64,000 nt of DNA from positions 561,129-625,128 of the forward strand of contig NZ_FNRF01000002.1 of assembly GCF_900107775.1 (NCBI RefSeq), in the 5' to 3' direction. Positions 17,429 through 23,595 of this stretch are shown piece by piece. Every line of letters starts with the position of its first letter. Position 1 is the first letter of the stretch. Made by a program: the position numbers and the translations under genes. A model generated the notes under the pieces. The model was not told the origin of the DNA and did not search any database. It saw only the letters and a program-made list of their open reading frames with translations. The DNA comes from Xylanibacter ruminicola (GTDB lineage Bacteria > Bacteroidota > Bacteroidia > Bacteroidales > Bacteroidaceae).

Positions 17429-17914
17429 TCAAGTCGGAATATTTTTCTTCTTTTTTCTGTTCAAAGCCGTTTTATAGCTATTCCTTTTGCGCTGGTATAT
17501 CTTCTTGATAGTGTCTGATGATGTACCATCCTCTTTGATTCCTCGGAGCTCCATAAACTGATAGATCAGACCATTGAGCTCACTTCCACATCGGTCGATG
17601 TCGTGAAGATACTCCCAGAGATCTACCTTAAAATCGTTTTTCAACATTTCCAGCAGGCAACTCTTTCCATTCTTTGAGAGATAGTTATAGGTACGGGGGT
17701 CGTGACACTTGTAATATGGGATGCAGATTGCCAGTTCGCCTTCCTGCTGACGGGGAGGCATCACCCCATCAGGGAGCTTGATGGTGGATTTCTTCAAGAA
17801 GTCGCTCTCAGCAGAACCTCGAACGAGTGATATCGGCTCACTTCCACCATGACGGTGGATTAACCACTGGCGAAGATAAGATGGCATTTTAAGATATATA
17901 CAAATCTGACTCAT
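17429..17914 (-). CDS. Unknown basic protein between the iteron region and the virion operon
   Basis: The ATG at 17914 (MSQICIYLKMPSYLRQWLIHRHGG) is favoured because a -7 box lies at 17941-17948; an earlier in-frame ATG would start upstream of that promoter. The 161-residue protein has a Pro-rich middle (KLPDGVMPPRQQEGELAICIP), a helical part with DLWEYLHDIDRC, and a strongly basic C-terminus (KRNSYKTALNRKKKKN). Its role is unknown. The basic tail and the place next to the iterons suggest DNA binding, for example at the origin; this is inference. Confidence 0.65.
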   Translation of the reverse strand: MSQICIYLKMPSYLRQWLIHRHGGSEPISLVRGSAESDFLKKSTIKLPDGVMPPRQQEGELAICIPYYKCHDPRTYNYLSKNGKSCLLEMLKNDFKVDLWEYLHDIDRCGSELNGLIYQFMELRGIKEDGTSSDTIKKIYQRKRNSYKTALNRKKKKNIPT

Positions 17915-17940
17915 TGTAGTAATACTTTGCGTTTGTGCTG

Positions 17941-17948
17941 CAAAGATA
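17941..17948 (-). promoter_or_regulatory. -7 box (TATCTTTG) for the 161-residue gene
   Basis: Minus-strand TATCTTTGCAG lies 27 bp upstream of ATG 17914 and decides the start choice. Confidence 0.6.
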
Positions 17949-18014
17949 CTAAAAATCAGGGAGATAACCAAAAGACAAATCAAATAATTCAAACTAAAAT
18001 TATAGATTCTCAAA

Positions 18015-18463
18015 AAGAAAAAATCTTCGATGAATTCGATGAAATTTTATTCTTTCTAATGATAGAAACGAAGCGTACGTATTATGAATGGGCGCACAAG
18101 CATGCACAAAACTGCGTTTGTGTATCTAAGTGGCTGATTATTAATATATTAACTATTTATTATCATTGCACAAACCCCTATTATTGTTGTGCAATTAGAT
18201 ACTTATTTGTGCAAATCATTATATTTGTGCAAGATTTGTGCAGCGTTGAGCTGGATTTGTGCAGAAGTTCAGGCATCTTTGCAACCGGCTTAGTGCCTGA
18301 TCTTTAGTAACATACAGATTCCTTGTGCAGTCTTGTGCGGTGTTGTGCATGGATATTCTCGCGCGTGCGCGCATAAAAGCAAGAAATGTCAAAGCATAAT
18401 AATAGGCCCCCGAGTGCTTCACAGCAGTCAGAGACCTTTCGCAAATGAATAACTAACCAAATT
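18015..18463. other. Non-coding gap holding iterated TTTGTGCA boxes, candidate origin
   Basis: No convincing gene lies in this 450-bp gap between the primase-helicase and the 161-residue gene. Its centre (18103-18349) is filled with TTTGTGCA/TTGTGC boxes, described separately. AT-rich DNA (TTATTAATATATTAACTAT around 18139-18157) lies beside the boxes, as at origins where melting occurs next to iterons. Confidence 0.55.
18103..18349 (+). repeat. Iteron-like cluster of TTTGTGCA / TTGTGC boxes
   Basis: Exact TTTGTGCA occurs at 18206, 18224, 18235 and 18256 on the plus strand and as its complement TGCACAAA at 18103 and 18167. Shorter TTGTGCA/TTGTGCG forms occur at 18187, 18323, 18333 and 18343. 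Several spacings (about 10, 10, 11 and 21 bp) put boxes on one face of the helix. This arrangement next to a primase-helicase gene is what iteron-type or phage replication origins look like. It could instead be an operator array for the adjacent basic protein. Confidence 0.6.
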
Positions 18464-21400
18464 CTAAAAAATAACTTCTTCTTTTCTTTCAAGTTCATCT
18501 GCCTCAGTGGCAGAGAAATGTTCCAAATGCAATCCGTAACGATTCTGAAGTATTTCGTAGTCGAAACAGAGACAGCGGTCAAACTTGTATGCAGTCTGTC
18601 CATTAACGGTCTCTTTTATACCATCTTTGATGGAAATAAAGCGTTCGGACGATTTCTGTCCGAGATACGCGTTTCCTATCGTCAGGTAATAACGAATCGA
18701 GTCACGATCCATGATTATCTTCTTTTCACCTTCACGCTGGGCCAACTGCTTGTACTGAGAAACGAAGTTAATCAGACGCAGCATAAGCACGCGATGGTTT
18801 TCCTTGAATTCCCTTTCACCTTTGTCCGTCTTTAGCCTTCTTAATACCTTAATCTTAAAGTCGCAATCGAGATAAATCTTTCCCTGGTCGTAAAGTGTAG
18901 AAAGCGCGTTCCAAAGATTTCCAAGCTCATTGTTAGATGTCACCTCACTGTTCTGGCGTTTAATACCCTCTATACATAGCCGCTTAATATCGTCGTACTC
19001 AAAAGGCAGATTAAGCGTGGACTTCAGAGTTTTGTAACAAGTCAGCATGATAGACCAGTTACGCCAAAGGCGGTCTTCCACATTATTACCATCGATGCTG
19101 TCACACACCTCATTAGTAACATCGTTATATGTATCATAGAAAGCACTTTCAAACAAGGCTCTGTGTGAGAGAATCTCCATGGTCAGGTGCTGCAGCCCAA
19201 GTTTACGGATATCAGACAACCTATTGAAACGATCCTTTGCTTCGCGGTCATGAACCGTAGAGTCAGTAGGTAAATAAATCATTCTCGAGAACATCGCGAT
19301 ATCGAGTGTTGGCATCTCCTGTCCGCAGACGATTACACCGCAGTCGACAGGTGTACGCTCAATTTGTTTGCCGCGGTCCATATCCATTCGTGAGCGGCCG
19401 ACACCGTCATATGCACCTTTGATAATTTCCACAATCCTCATGTCCAGCGTATTCTTATATTCGTCCAGCAGTACCAGTGAGTTAGCTGCCATCGAGAGCA
19501 TTTGTGAAAGAGATGGAGCTGTGGTGTTTCTTAAGTTAAGGGGCTTGTCGCCGATTGTAAAGAAACGCATTAACGTGATGCCTAATTCTGTTTTACCACT
19601 TCCCTTCGGGCCAAAGAGATTGAGGATTGGGAAGTTTACCGTGTATGAGGTGATAATATCCCTATGGAGAGCAGCTAAAAGGTAACAGATTCCTATTTTA
19701 GCGTTGTCACCGAAGACAGAAGCCATCAGACTGGCCATATCTTTTAATTCTATGCTTGCATGGGTAGATGGGAGAACAAACTGCCGCTCGAAAGAAAAGT
19801 AGCTTGTGTCAGCTGCATAGATTTCCGAGGCTCCCTGCAGATAGTAATTATCCAAATGAGATTCTGCATCATGTAAGTGTACAATTCCCATGGCATCGGC
19901 CGGATACCATTCATTTTGATAGATGCATCCGTTGCCAAAGGTAAAGAAACCGCTGTGATGCCAGCCATACTGCCGGATGCGAACAGCCGTTTCTGTCTGC
20001 TCGAAAAGGTATGTCTTCAGCTTGGTCAATTCAGGCATACCTACCTTCCAGATAAAGTTGCCTATAGACTCTACCTTCACCATGAATTTCGGCTGTGAAA
20101 CCAGTTCTTCTGCAGCCAATTCGAGGATACGTGTGGTGCCGTCGATATTCGTAATTTCATAGAGACGGCGTGAATCATCAATACCCATCACATGATAGAG
20201 GGGACGCATCTTGAAATTCGACCATTGCTTCTCGTTACCTTCGTCATCGCGGCTCCAGTAACAGTTGTGATCCTCGTAGAAACCATATATAAGCGGGTCG
20301 ATACCCGTCCTCTTTGTCGTCGCCTTTGCTTTTTCTTCAGCCCGGCGGTGCTTAGCTTCGTTAACCGCGTTTTTCCAAAGGCCTTTATGGCCGTTGTGTT
20401 GCTTAACCAAGGCATCCAGAAGCGCCTTTTGCGTATATTCATCCTTTTCCAGGATAAGAACATCACATATCTGTTTGACGATATCAGAAATATCAGTCTC
20501 GGTAGAAGATTTGCGCTCGATGTCATCAAATAGCTTGTTGGCATACCAGAGCACAAAGTCCTCTTCAGCTAGCAGTTTAACCTGCTCTCTGTTCTGGAAG
20601 TAACTGTCTGCATCCTGCTTTCCACCACCCTCCTCCTCTGGCTTTGGTGGAATCTCCTTGACAGTGACACGGAAGCCTTCTTCCATGGCTGTACGACCGT
20701 TTTTGATGACCGCCTTTATGCCAGGAGCATCTGCATCGGGGATGAAGCACAGTTTTGGATGGAACCGCTTAAGTGTGTGCAGATGCTCCTTTGTGAGCGC
20801 TGTACCCAATGGCGCTACAGTATTTACCACACCAATCTGCTGCATTTTCATAACGTCGGGGCCTCCCTCTACCAAGTAGAAGAGCTCCTCGCGTGCCCCC
20901 ACTTTCATTGCAGTATCCAAGCCGAATAATACGCTTGATTTATGGAATAACAGTGAGTCACGGCCGTTAAGATACTTTTGAACATCCTTATTATCAGAAA
21001 GAGTGCGAGCTGTATAGTTAATTACATTGCCCCACCGGTCGCGTACGGGAATCATCAGACGGTCGCGAAAGAAGGCATATTCGCTTCTATCGTCACTTTC
21101 AGCTATGAGTCCTGCTTCCTTACAAAGTTCCCAGCTCAGGCCTGTTGATTTGATAAAGTCAAAAAAACGTTTATTACCCTTTGGTGCATAACCCAGTCCT
21201 CGCTCCTCGATGGCCTCTTCCGACCAACGATGTTTAGCATAAGCCATCATAGCCTTAGCTTCTGGTGTATCTTCGTGGAGGCACTTTACATAGAACTCCT
21301 GCACCCGAGAATAGATGACCTGCATGGACTCTTTTTTCTGTTGCTCCGCCAACTCTTCGGGTGTAGGATCCTTTTCTTCAAATTCTATATTGAACTTGTT

Positions 21401-21673
21401 AGCAATTATCTTGCAAGCTTCATAGAAATTGACATGCTCGTGCTCCATGATGAAATGGATGCCGTTGCCTCCTTTTCCACACACAAAACAATGGCAGATT
21501 CCTTTGGCAGGACTCACCATGAAAGAAGGATTCTTGTCGGCATGAAAGGGGCAAATGCCTTTATAATTGACGCCAGCTTTCTTTAGCGTGATATAGTCTG
21601 ATACTATATCAACAATAGGCTGATCGTTTATCTTATCTAATGTTTCAGGCTTTATCATATTTTTTTCTTGCAA
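18464..21673 (-). CDS. Primase-helicase with CHC2 zinc finger, TOPRIM and P-loop ATPase
   Basis: The 1069-residue protein starts with a DnaG-type zinc finger (Cys41, His44, then Cys62 and Cys65). A TOPRIM primase core has Glu269 and Asp273 in LVEGGPDV and the acidic pair in IPDADAPG (313-315). The C-terminal half is a P-loop ATPase: Walker A GPKGSGKTE near 686-694 and Walker B LVLLDEY near 733, followed by a sensor-like VIVCGQEMP. It would unwind DNA and lay primers for the module's own replication. A later in-frame Met (residue 6) is an alternative start. It lies directly beside the iteron cluster and downstream of the small-gene cascade. Confidence 0.88.
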   Translation of the reverse strand: MQEKNMIKPETLDKINDQPIVDIVSDYITLKKAGVNYKGICPFHADKNPSFMVSPAKGICHCFVCGKGGNGIHFIMEHEHVNFYEACKIIANKFNIEFEEKDPTPEELAEQQKKESMQVIYSRVQEFYVKCLHEDTPEAKAMMAYAKHRWSEEAIEERGLGYAPKGNKRFFDFIKSTGLSWELCKEAGLIAESDDRSEYAFFRDRLMIPVRDRWGNVINYTARTLSDNKDVQKYLNGRDSLLFHKSSVLFGLDTAMKVGAREELFYLVEGGPDVMKMQQIGVVNTVAPLGTALTKEHLHTLKRFHPKLCFIPDADAPGIKAVIKNGRTAMEEGFRVTVKEIPPKPEEEGGGKQDADSYFQNREQVKLLAEEDFVLWYANKLFDDIERKSSTETDISDIVKQICDVLILEKDEYTQKALLDALVKQHNGHKGLWKNAVNEAKHRRAEEKAKATTKRTGIDPLIYGFYEDHNCYWSRDDEGNEKQWSNFKMRPLYHVMGIDDSRRLYEITNIDGTTRILELAAEELVSQPKFMVKVESIGNFIWKVGMPELTKLKTYLFEQTETAVRIRQYGWHHSGFFTFGNGCIYQNEWYPADAMGIVHLHDAESHLDNYYLQGASEIYAADTSYFSFERQFVLPSTHASIELKDMASLMASVFGDNAKIGICYLLAALHRDIITSYTVNFPILNLFGPKGSGKTELGITLMRFFTIGDKPLNLRNTTAPSLSQMLSMAANSLVLLDEYKNTLDMRIVEIIKGAYDGVGRSRMDMDRGKQIERTPVDCGVIVCGQEMPTLDIAMFSRMIYLPTDSTVHDREAKDRFNRLSDIRKLGLQHLTMEILSHRALFESAFYDTYNDVTNEVCDSIDGNNVEDRLWRNWSIMLTCYKTLKSTLNLPFEYDDIKRLCIEGIKRQNSEVTSNNELGNLWNALSTLYDQGKIYLDCDFKIKVLRRLKTDKGEREFKENHRVLMLRLINFVSQYKQLAQREGEKKIIMDRDSIRYYLTIGNAYLGQKSSERFISIKDGIKETVNGQTAYKFDRCLCFDYEILQNRYGLHLEHFSATEADELERKEEVIF

Positions 21674-21679
21674 AAATAG

Positions 21680-21862
21680 CTATACCTTTTCTTCTTTTGG
21701 AAGACATGGCTCTATACGTGGATTTTTCCAAGACTGATGGTGCTTCCGACTGGATTCTTTGAATTTTTCCATCAGCTCAGTAGCTAATTCCAGTGAACGA
21801 GGGGGCGAAATGACCTCCCGTTCACCTGTCAGTCTGTTGATTGCAGAGATAATATACATCAT
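21680..21862 (-). CDS. 60-residue protein, unknown
   Basis: A small protein with a beta-like start (MYIISAINRLTGEREVIS), then a helix and a basic, Pro-containing end. Its first ATG overlaps the TGA of the upstream 59-residue gene and its stop lies 7 bp before the primase-helicase ATG, so it is one link of a translationally coupled chain. I do not recognise a family. Confidence 0.6.
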   Translation of the reverse strand: MMYIISAINRLTGEREVISPPRSLELATELMEKFKESSRKHHQSWKNPRIEPCLPKEEKV

Positions 21863-22038
21863 ACTACCCTTTCTAAGGATGTAGCCCCTAGCCTATCTAA
21901 CACCAGAAGGTAATCGAGGAACAGCTGAAATTCTTCTTCGTTTCTGAATCTCAACTGTTTTTTCTGGCAACTCCCATAAAATGTCAGGATTATATGACCT
22001 GTATCTGTTTTCTTTTTCTGTATTACCGGCTTACTCAT
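21859..22038 (-). CDS. 59-residue protein, unknown
   Basis: ATG 22038 to TGA 21859-21861. The product begins MSKPVIQKKKTDTGHIILTF, with a beta-like segment, then KKQLRFRNEEEFQLFLDYLL, an amphipathic helix. The gene overlaps the end of the upstream 64-residue gene (stop TAA inside its start region) and the start of the 60-residue gene. The compact overlaps argue that it is real. Confidence 0.55.
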   Translation of the reverse strand: MSKPVIQKKKTDTGHIILTFYGSCQKKQLRFRNEEEFQLFLDYLLVLDRLGATSLERVV

Positions 22039-22225
22039 TTTCTGTCAACTCAGTGTTAATTGTTACTTCTTTAATCATAGGGAACCATTCCATTAAAAGC
22101 TCAGCCGCCAAGATTGGAGCTGCTTGGCTTCTTCGATAATGCATGATAGCCCTTATATAGTCCTTAATAGTCCATTGTTCTTGGACCTTAATCTTATCTT
22201 TGTATCTTTGAATTCTGATTTTCAT
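22031..22225 (-). CDS. 64-residue protein, unknown
   Basis: The product has a basic N-terminus (MKIRIQRYKDKIKVQEQWT), a helical middle with IMHYRRSQAAPILAAELLMEW and an acidic end. Its last codons overlap the start of the 59-residue gene. Possibly a small regulator or DNA-binding peptide; no family recognised. Confidence 0.55.
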   Translation of the reverse strand: MKIRIQRYKDKIKVQEQWTIKDYIRAIMHYRRSQAAPILAAELLMEWFPMIKEVTINTELTENE

Positions 22226-22331
22226 TACAAATTATTATTTTTAAATATTCAACATACTGTTTGTTTCTCTCGCAATAACGACGGGTGATGCGCCTGCATC
22301 CTTGATCGCATGTTCTACTTTTATCTGGCAT
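22194..22331 (-). CDS. Possible 45-residue Cys/Arg-rich peptide
   Basis: ATG 22331 opens a frame with CDQGCRRITRRYC, a cysteine cluster of the kind seen in small phage zinc peptides, and a basic tail. It overlaps a competing frame (22241-22402) and the start of the 64-residue gene. Only one of the two overlapping frames need be real; protein-like composition favours this one and translational coupling favours the other. Confidence 0.35.
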   Translation of the reverse strand: MPDKSRTCDQGCRRITRRYCERNKQYVEYLKIIICNENQNSKIQR

Positions 22332-22402
22332 TGCTGAAAAAAATATGCCCTGGCTACGGTCTTCCCAGAAAGTAACTCAGGGACTTTACCAGTTCGAATC
22401 AT
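22241..22402 (-). CDS. Possible 53-residue peptide coupled to the HTH gene
   Basis: ATG 22402 overlaps the TGA of the excisionase-like gene as ATGA, the same coupling used along this cascade. The peptide begins MIRTGKVPELLSGKTVARAY and ends at TAA 22241-22243. No motif was recognised. It competes with the overlapping Cys/Arg-rich frame. Confidence 0.45.
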   Translation of the reverse strand: MIRTGKVPELLSGKTVARAYFFQQCQIKVEHAIKDAGASPVVIARETNSMLNI

Positions 22403-22596
22403 TTTGCTTTCAAGCCTGCAATCAGTTCTTTCTTAAAGAAGTAGAGTCTTCTTCCATCTTTGTGGAATTGAACCATCTTTCGCTGAACTCTCTTGTACAT
22501 AGCCTGCACATCAACCTTAAAGAACTCAGCAGCTTCTTTAATAGTCATTGGTTCGTCGCTCATATCAATCTCGACTTGTCTGTCTGACTTTCTCAT
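22399..22596 (-). CDS. Excisionase-like helix-turn-helix protein
   Basis: The 65-residue protein has a MerR/excisionase-type winged helix: MTIKEAAEFFKVDVQAMYKRV, then a wing with HKDGRRLYFFKKELIAG. Such proteins (HTH_17 type) bend DNA for excision or act as repressors. The start at 22596 overlaps the stop of the upstream 95-residue gene as ATGA. An internal Met at residue 17 could also serve. No integrase is visible for it to assist, so a regulatory or replication role is as likely. Confidence 0.75.
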   Translation of the reverse strand: MRKSDRQVEIDMSDEPMTIKEAAEFFKVDVQAMYKRVQRKMVQFHKDGRRLYFFKKELIAGLKAK

Positions 22597-22880
22597 TGCT
22601 TTATCAGTTTACGCCATTCATTTTTATAGTCCGGGTCAGTAAGCTCCTTTCTTCTCTGTGCGAGTGTAACACCTACGAGTATCACACATAGCTCGTCATA
22701 GAGATATTTGGCATGAATAAAAACACCTTTCTCCTTCCCAATAGATCTATTGAATCGTGTCAACTGAACGTTGAGAGAAGTTATTGAACCATACGTAGGA
22801 AACTTGCCTTTTGCCACATCACCTGGTTTGATTGTCCTGAACCAGTATTCCTTATTCCTAATTTTCTCTGCCTTATACAT
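22593..22880 (-). CDS. 95-residue protein, unknown
   Basis: The product has an N-terminal segment with several aromatic residues (NKEYWFRTIKPGDVAKGKFP), a basic middle, and a hydrophobic helix ending in a charged tail. It resembles small early-region phage proteins, but no family was recognised. The ATGA overlap with the HTH gene places it in the same transcript. Confidence 0.6.
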   Translation of the reverse strand: MYKAEKIRNKEYWFRTIKPGDVAKGKFPTYGSITSLNVQLTRFNRSIGKEKGVFIHAKYLYDELCVILVGVTLAQRRKELTDPDYKNEWRKLIKQ

Positions 22881-22888
22881 ATTATATA

Positions 22889-22978
22889 TTATATATATTG
22901 GCCATTAGTAATGTTGAACTTAAATGCGTTACCTACTCTCTTTCCAGTCGGAATTAATTTTTTGATAATTTGTTTCAT
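22889..22978 (-). CDS. Possible 29-residue basic peptide at the head of the early operon
   Basis: ATG 22978 to TAA 22889, encoding MKQIIKKLIPTGKRVGNAFK and a short tail. It lies 9 bp before the next gene. Very short, so the call rests on spacing and composition only. A TATTTTTG box lies at 23042-23049 on the minus strand and could be the early promoter. Confidence 0.35.
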   Translation of the reverse strand: MKQIIKKLIPTGKRVGNAFKFNITNGQYI

Positions 22979-23282
22979 TTCGTAATTTATAATTTCATTA
23001 GTTAATATTTGATATAGGACAACTCCTTTAGAATTGCGGCACAAAAATATAGCAAATAAATCCAATAGAATTGCATCTTTTTCAAAAAGGCTACTAACTA
23101 ACTAAGTCTTTAACATGCGCAACTAACAAAATTAAGAATATAATACATTAATTAACTGTTAACTAACTCACAAACCAACTTACTGACCCATAAACTTGTC
23201 TGTAAATGCTCTCTATATAATAAAATAGGTGTTTTTAGCAAATTATGTAAGAAATATATTTGGTGGTAACAAAAAAAATACC

Positions 23283-23290
23283 TATCTTTG
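23283..23290 (+). promoter_or_regulatory. -7 box (TATCTTTG) starting a roughly 250-nt transcript
   Basis: TATCTTTGCAT on the plus strand. The next hairpin terminator is at 23513-23545, so the transcript could be a short RNA or an attenuated leader of the following gene. Confidence 0.5.
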
Positions 23291-23512
23291 CATCAACAAA
23301 TAGTAAGCAAACTAACTAACATAGTTCTACGAACTTGTTGGAAAGTTAGAAATACTAAGTACGATATAGAGATATCACAGACTGCTTATCTTAAGTCGTT
23401 TGTTACCAGTTTGAAAAGAATTTGTTACCACATGCGGATTAGTAACAAAATAATTCGCAACTTGCTGATAATCAGCATGGGTTCGACTTTCTGCGGGTGT
23501 ACAAAGAATAAA

Positions 23513-23545
23513 AGAGATGAGTTCAAAGCTTATCTCTTTTTTTTT
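23513..23545 (+). terminator. Hairpin plus T-run upstream of the thioredoxin-like gene
   Basis: AGAGATGAG at 23513-23521 pairs with CTTATCTCT at 23529-23537 (one G-T pair), followed by eight T. A clear rho-independent form on the plus strand. Confidence 0.7.
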
Positions 23546-23595
23546 ATACAGAATTAAACAATCATGAGTATGAATAAGATAGTAGACGAAAAGAA

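Larger units (their letters stand above)
5906..22978 (-). mobile_element. Phage-like capsid/packaging/replication module without visible integrase, portal, tail or lysis genes
   Basis: About 17 kb of co-oriented genes containing a primase-helicase, iteron-rich gap, ClpP-type prohead protease, major capsid candidate, virion-like paralogs, two small-terminase candidates, large terminase and a WYL regulator. Reading both strands I found no tyrosine or serine recombinase, no Mu-type transposase, no 400-600-residue portal candidate, and no tape measure, tail or lysis gene. The boundaries are inferred from the change to chromosomal housekeeping genes and are not set by attachment repeats. It may be a capsid-forming satellite, a decayed prophage or a domesticated module. 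Confidence 0.7.
22979..23595. other. Non-coding boundary region of the phage-like module
   Basis: An AT-rich stretch with many AACTAAC/TTAACTAAC words (23090-23325), a minus-strand TATTTTTG box at 23042-23049, a plus-strand TATCTTTG box at 23283-23290 and a hairpin terminator at 23513-23545. A degenerate tRNA-like piece (GGGTTCGACTT near 23479) and several GTTACCA words (23400-23445) might be a leftover attachment site. No convincing gene was seen. Confidence 0.5.

Noticed and set aside
5906..22978. Integrase, serine recombinase or Mu-type transposase
   Set aside because: Looked for on both strands in this block and its flanks; none was found.
23440..23510. A tRNA gene near GGGTTCGACTT
   Set aside because: No acceptor or T-stem pairing can be drawn; at most it is a fragment from an attachment site.
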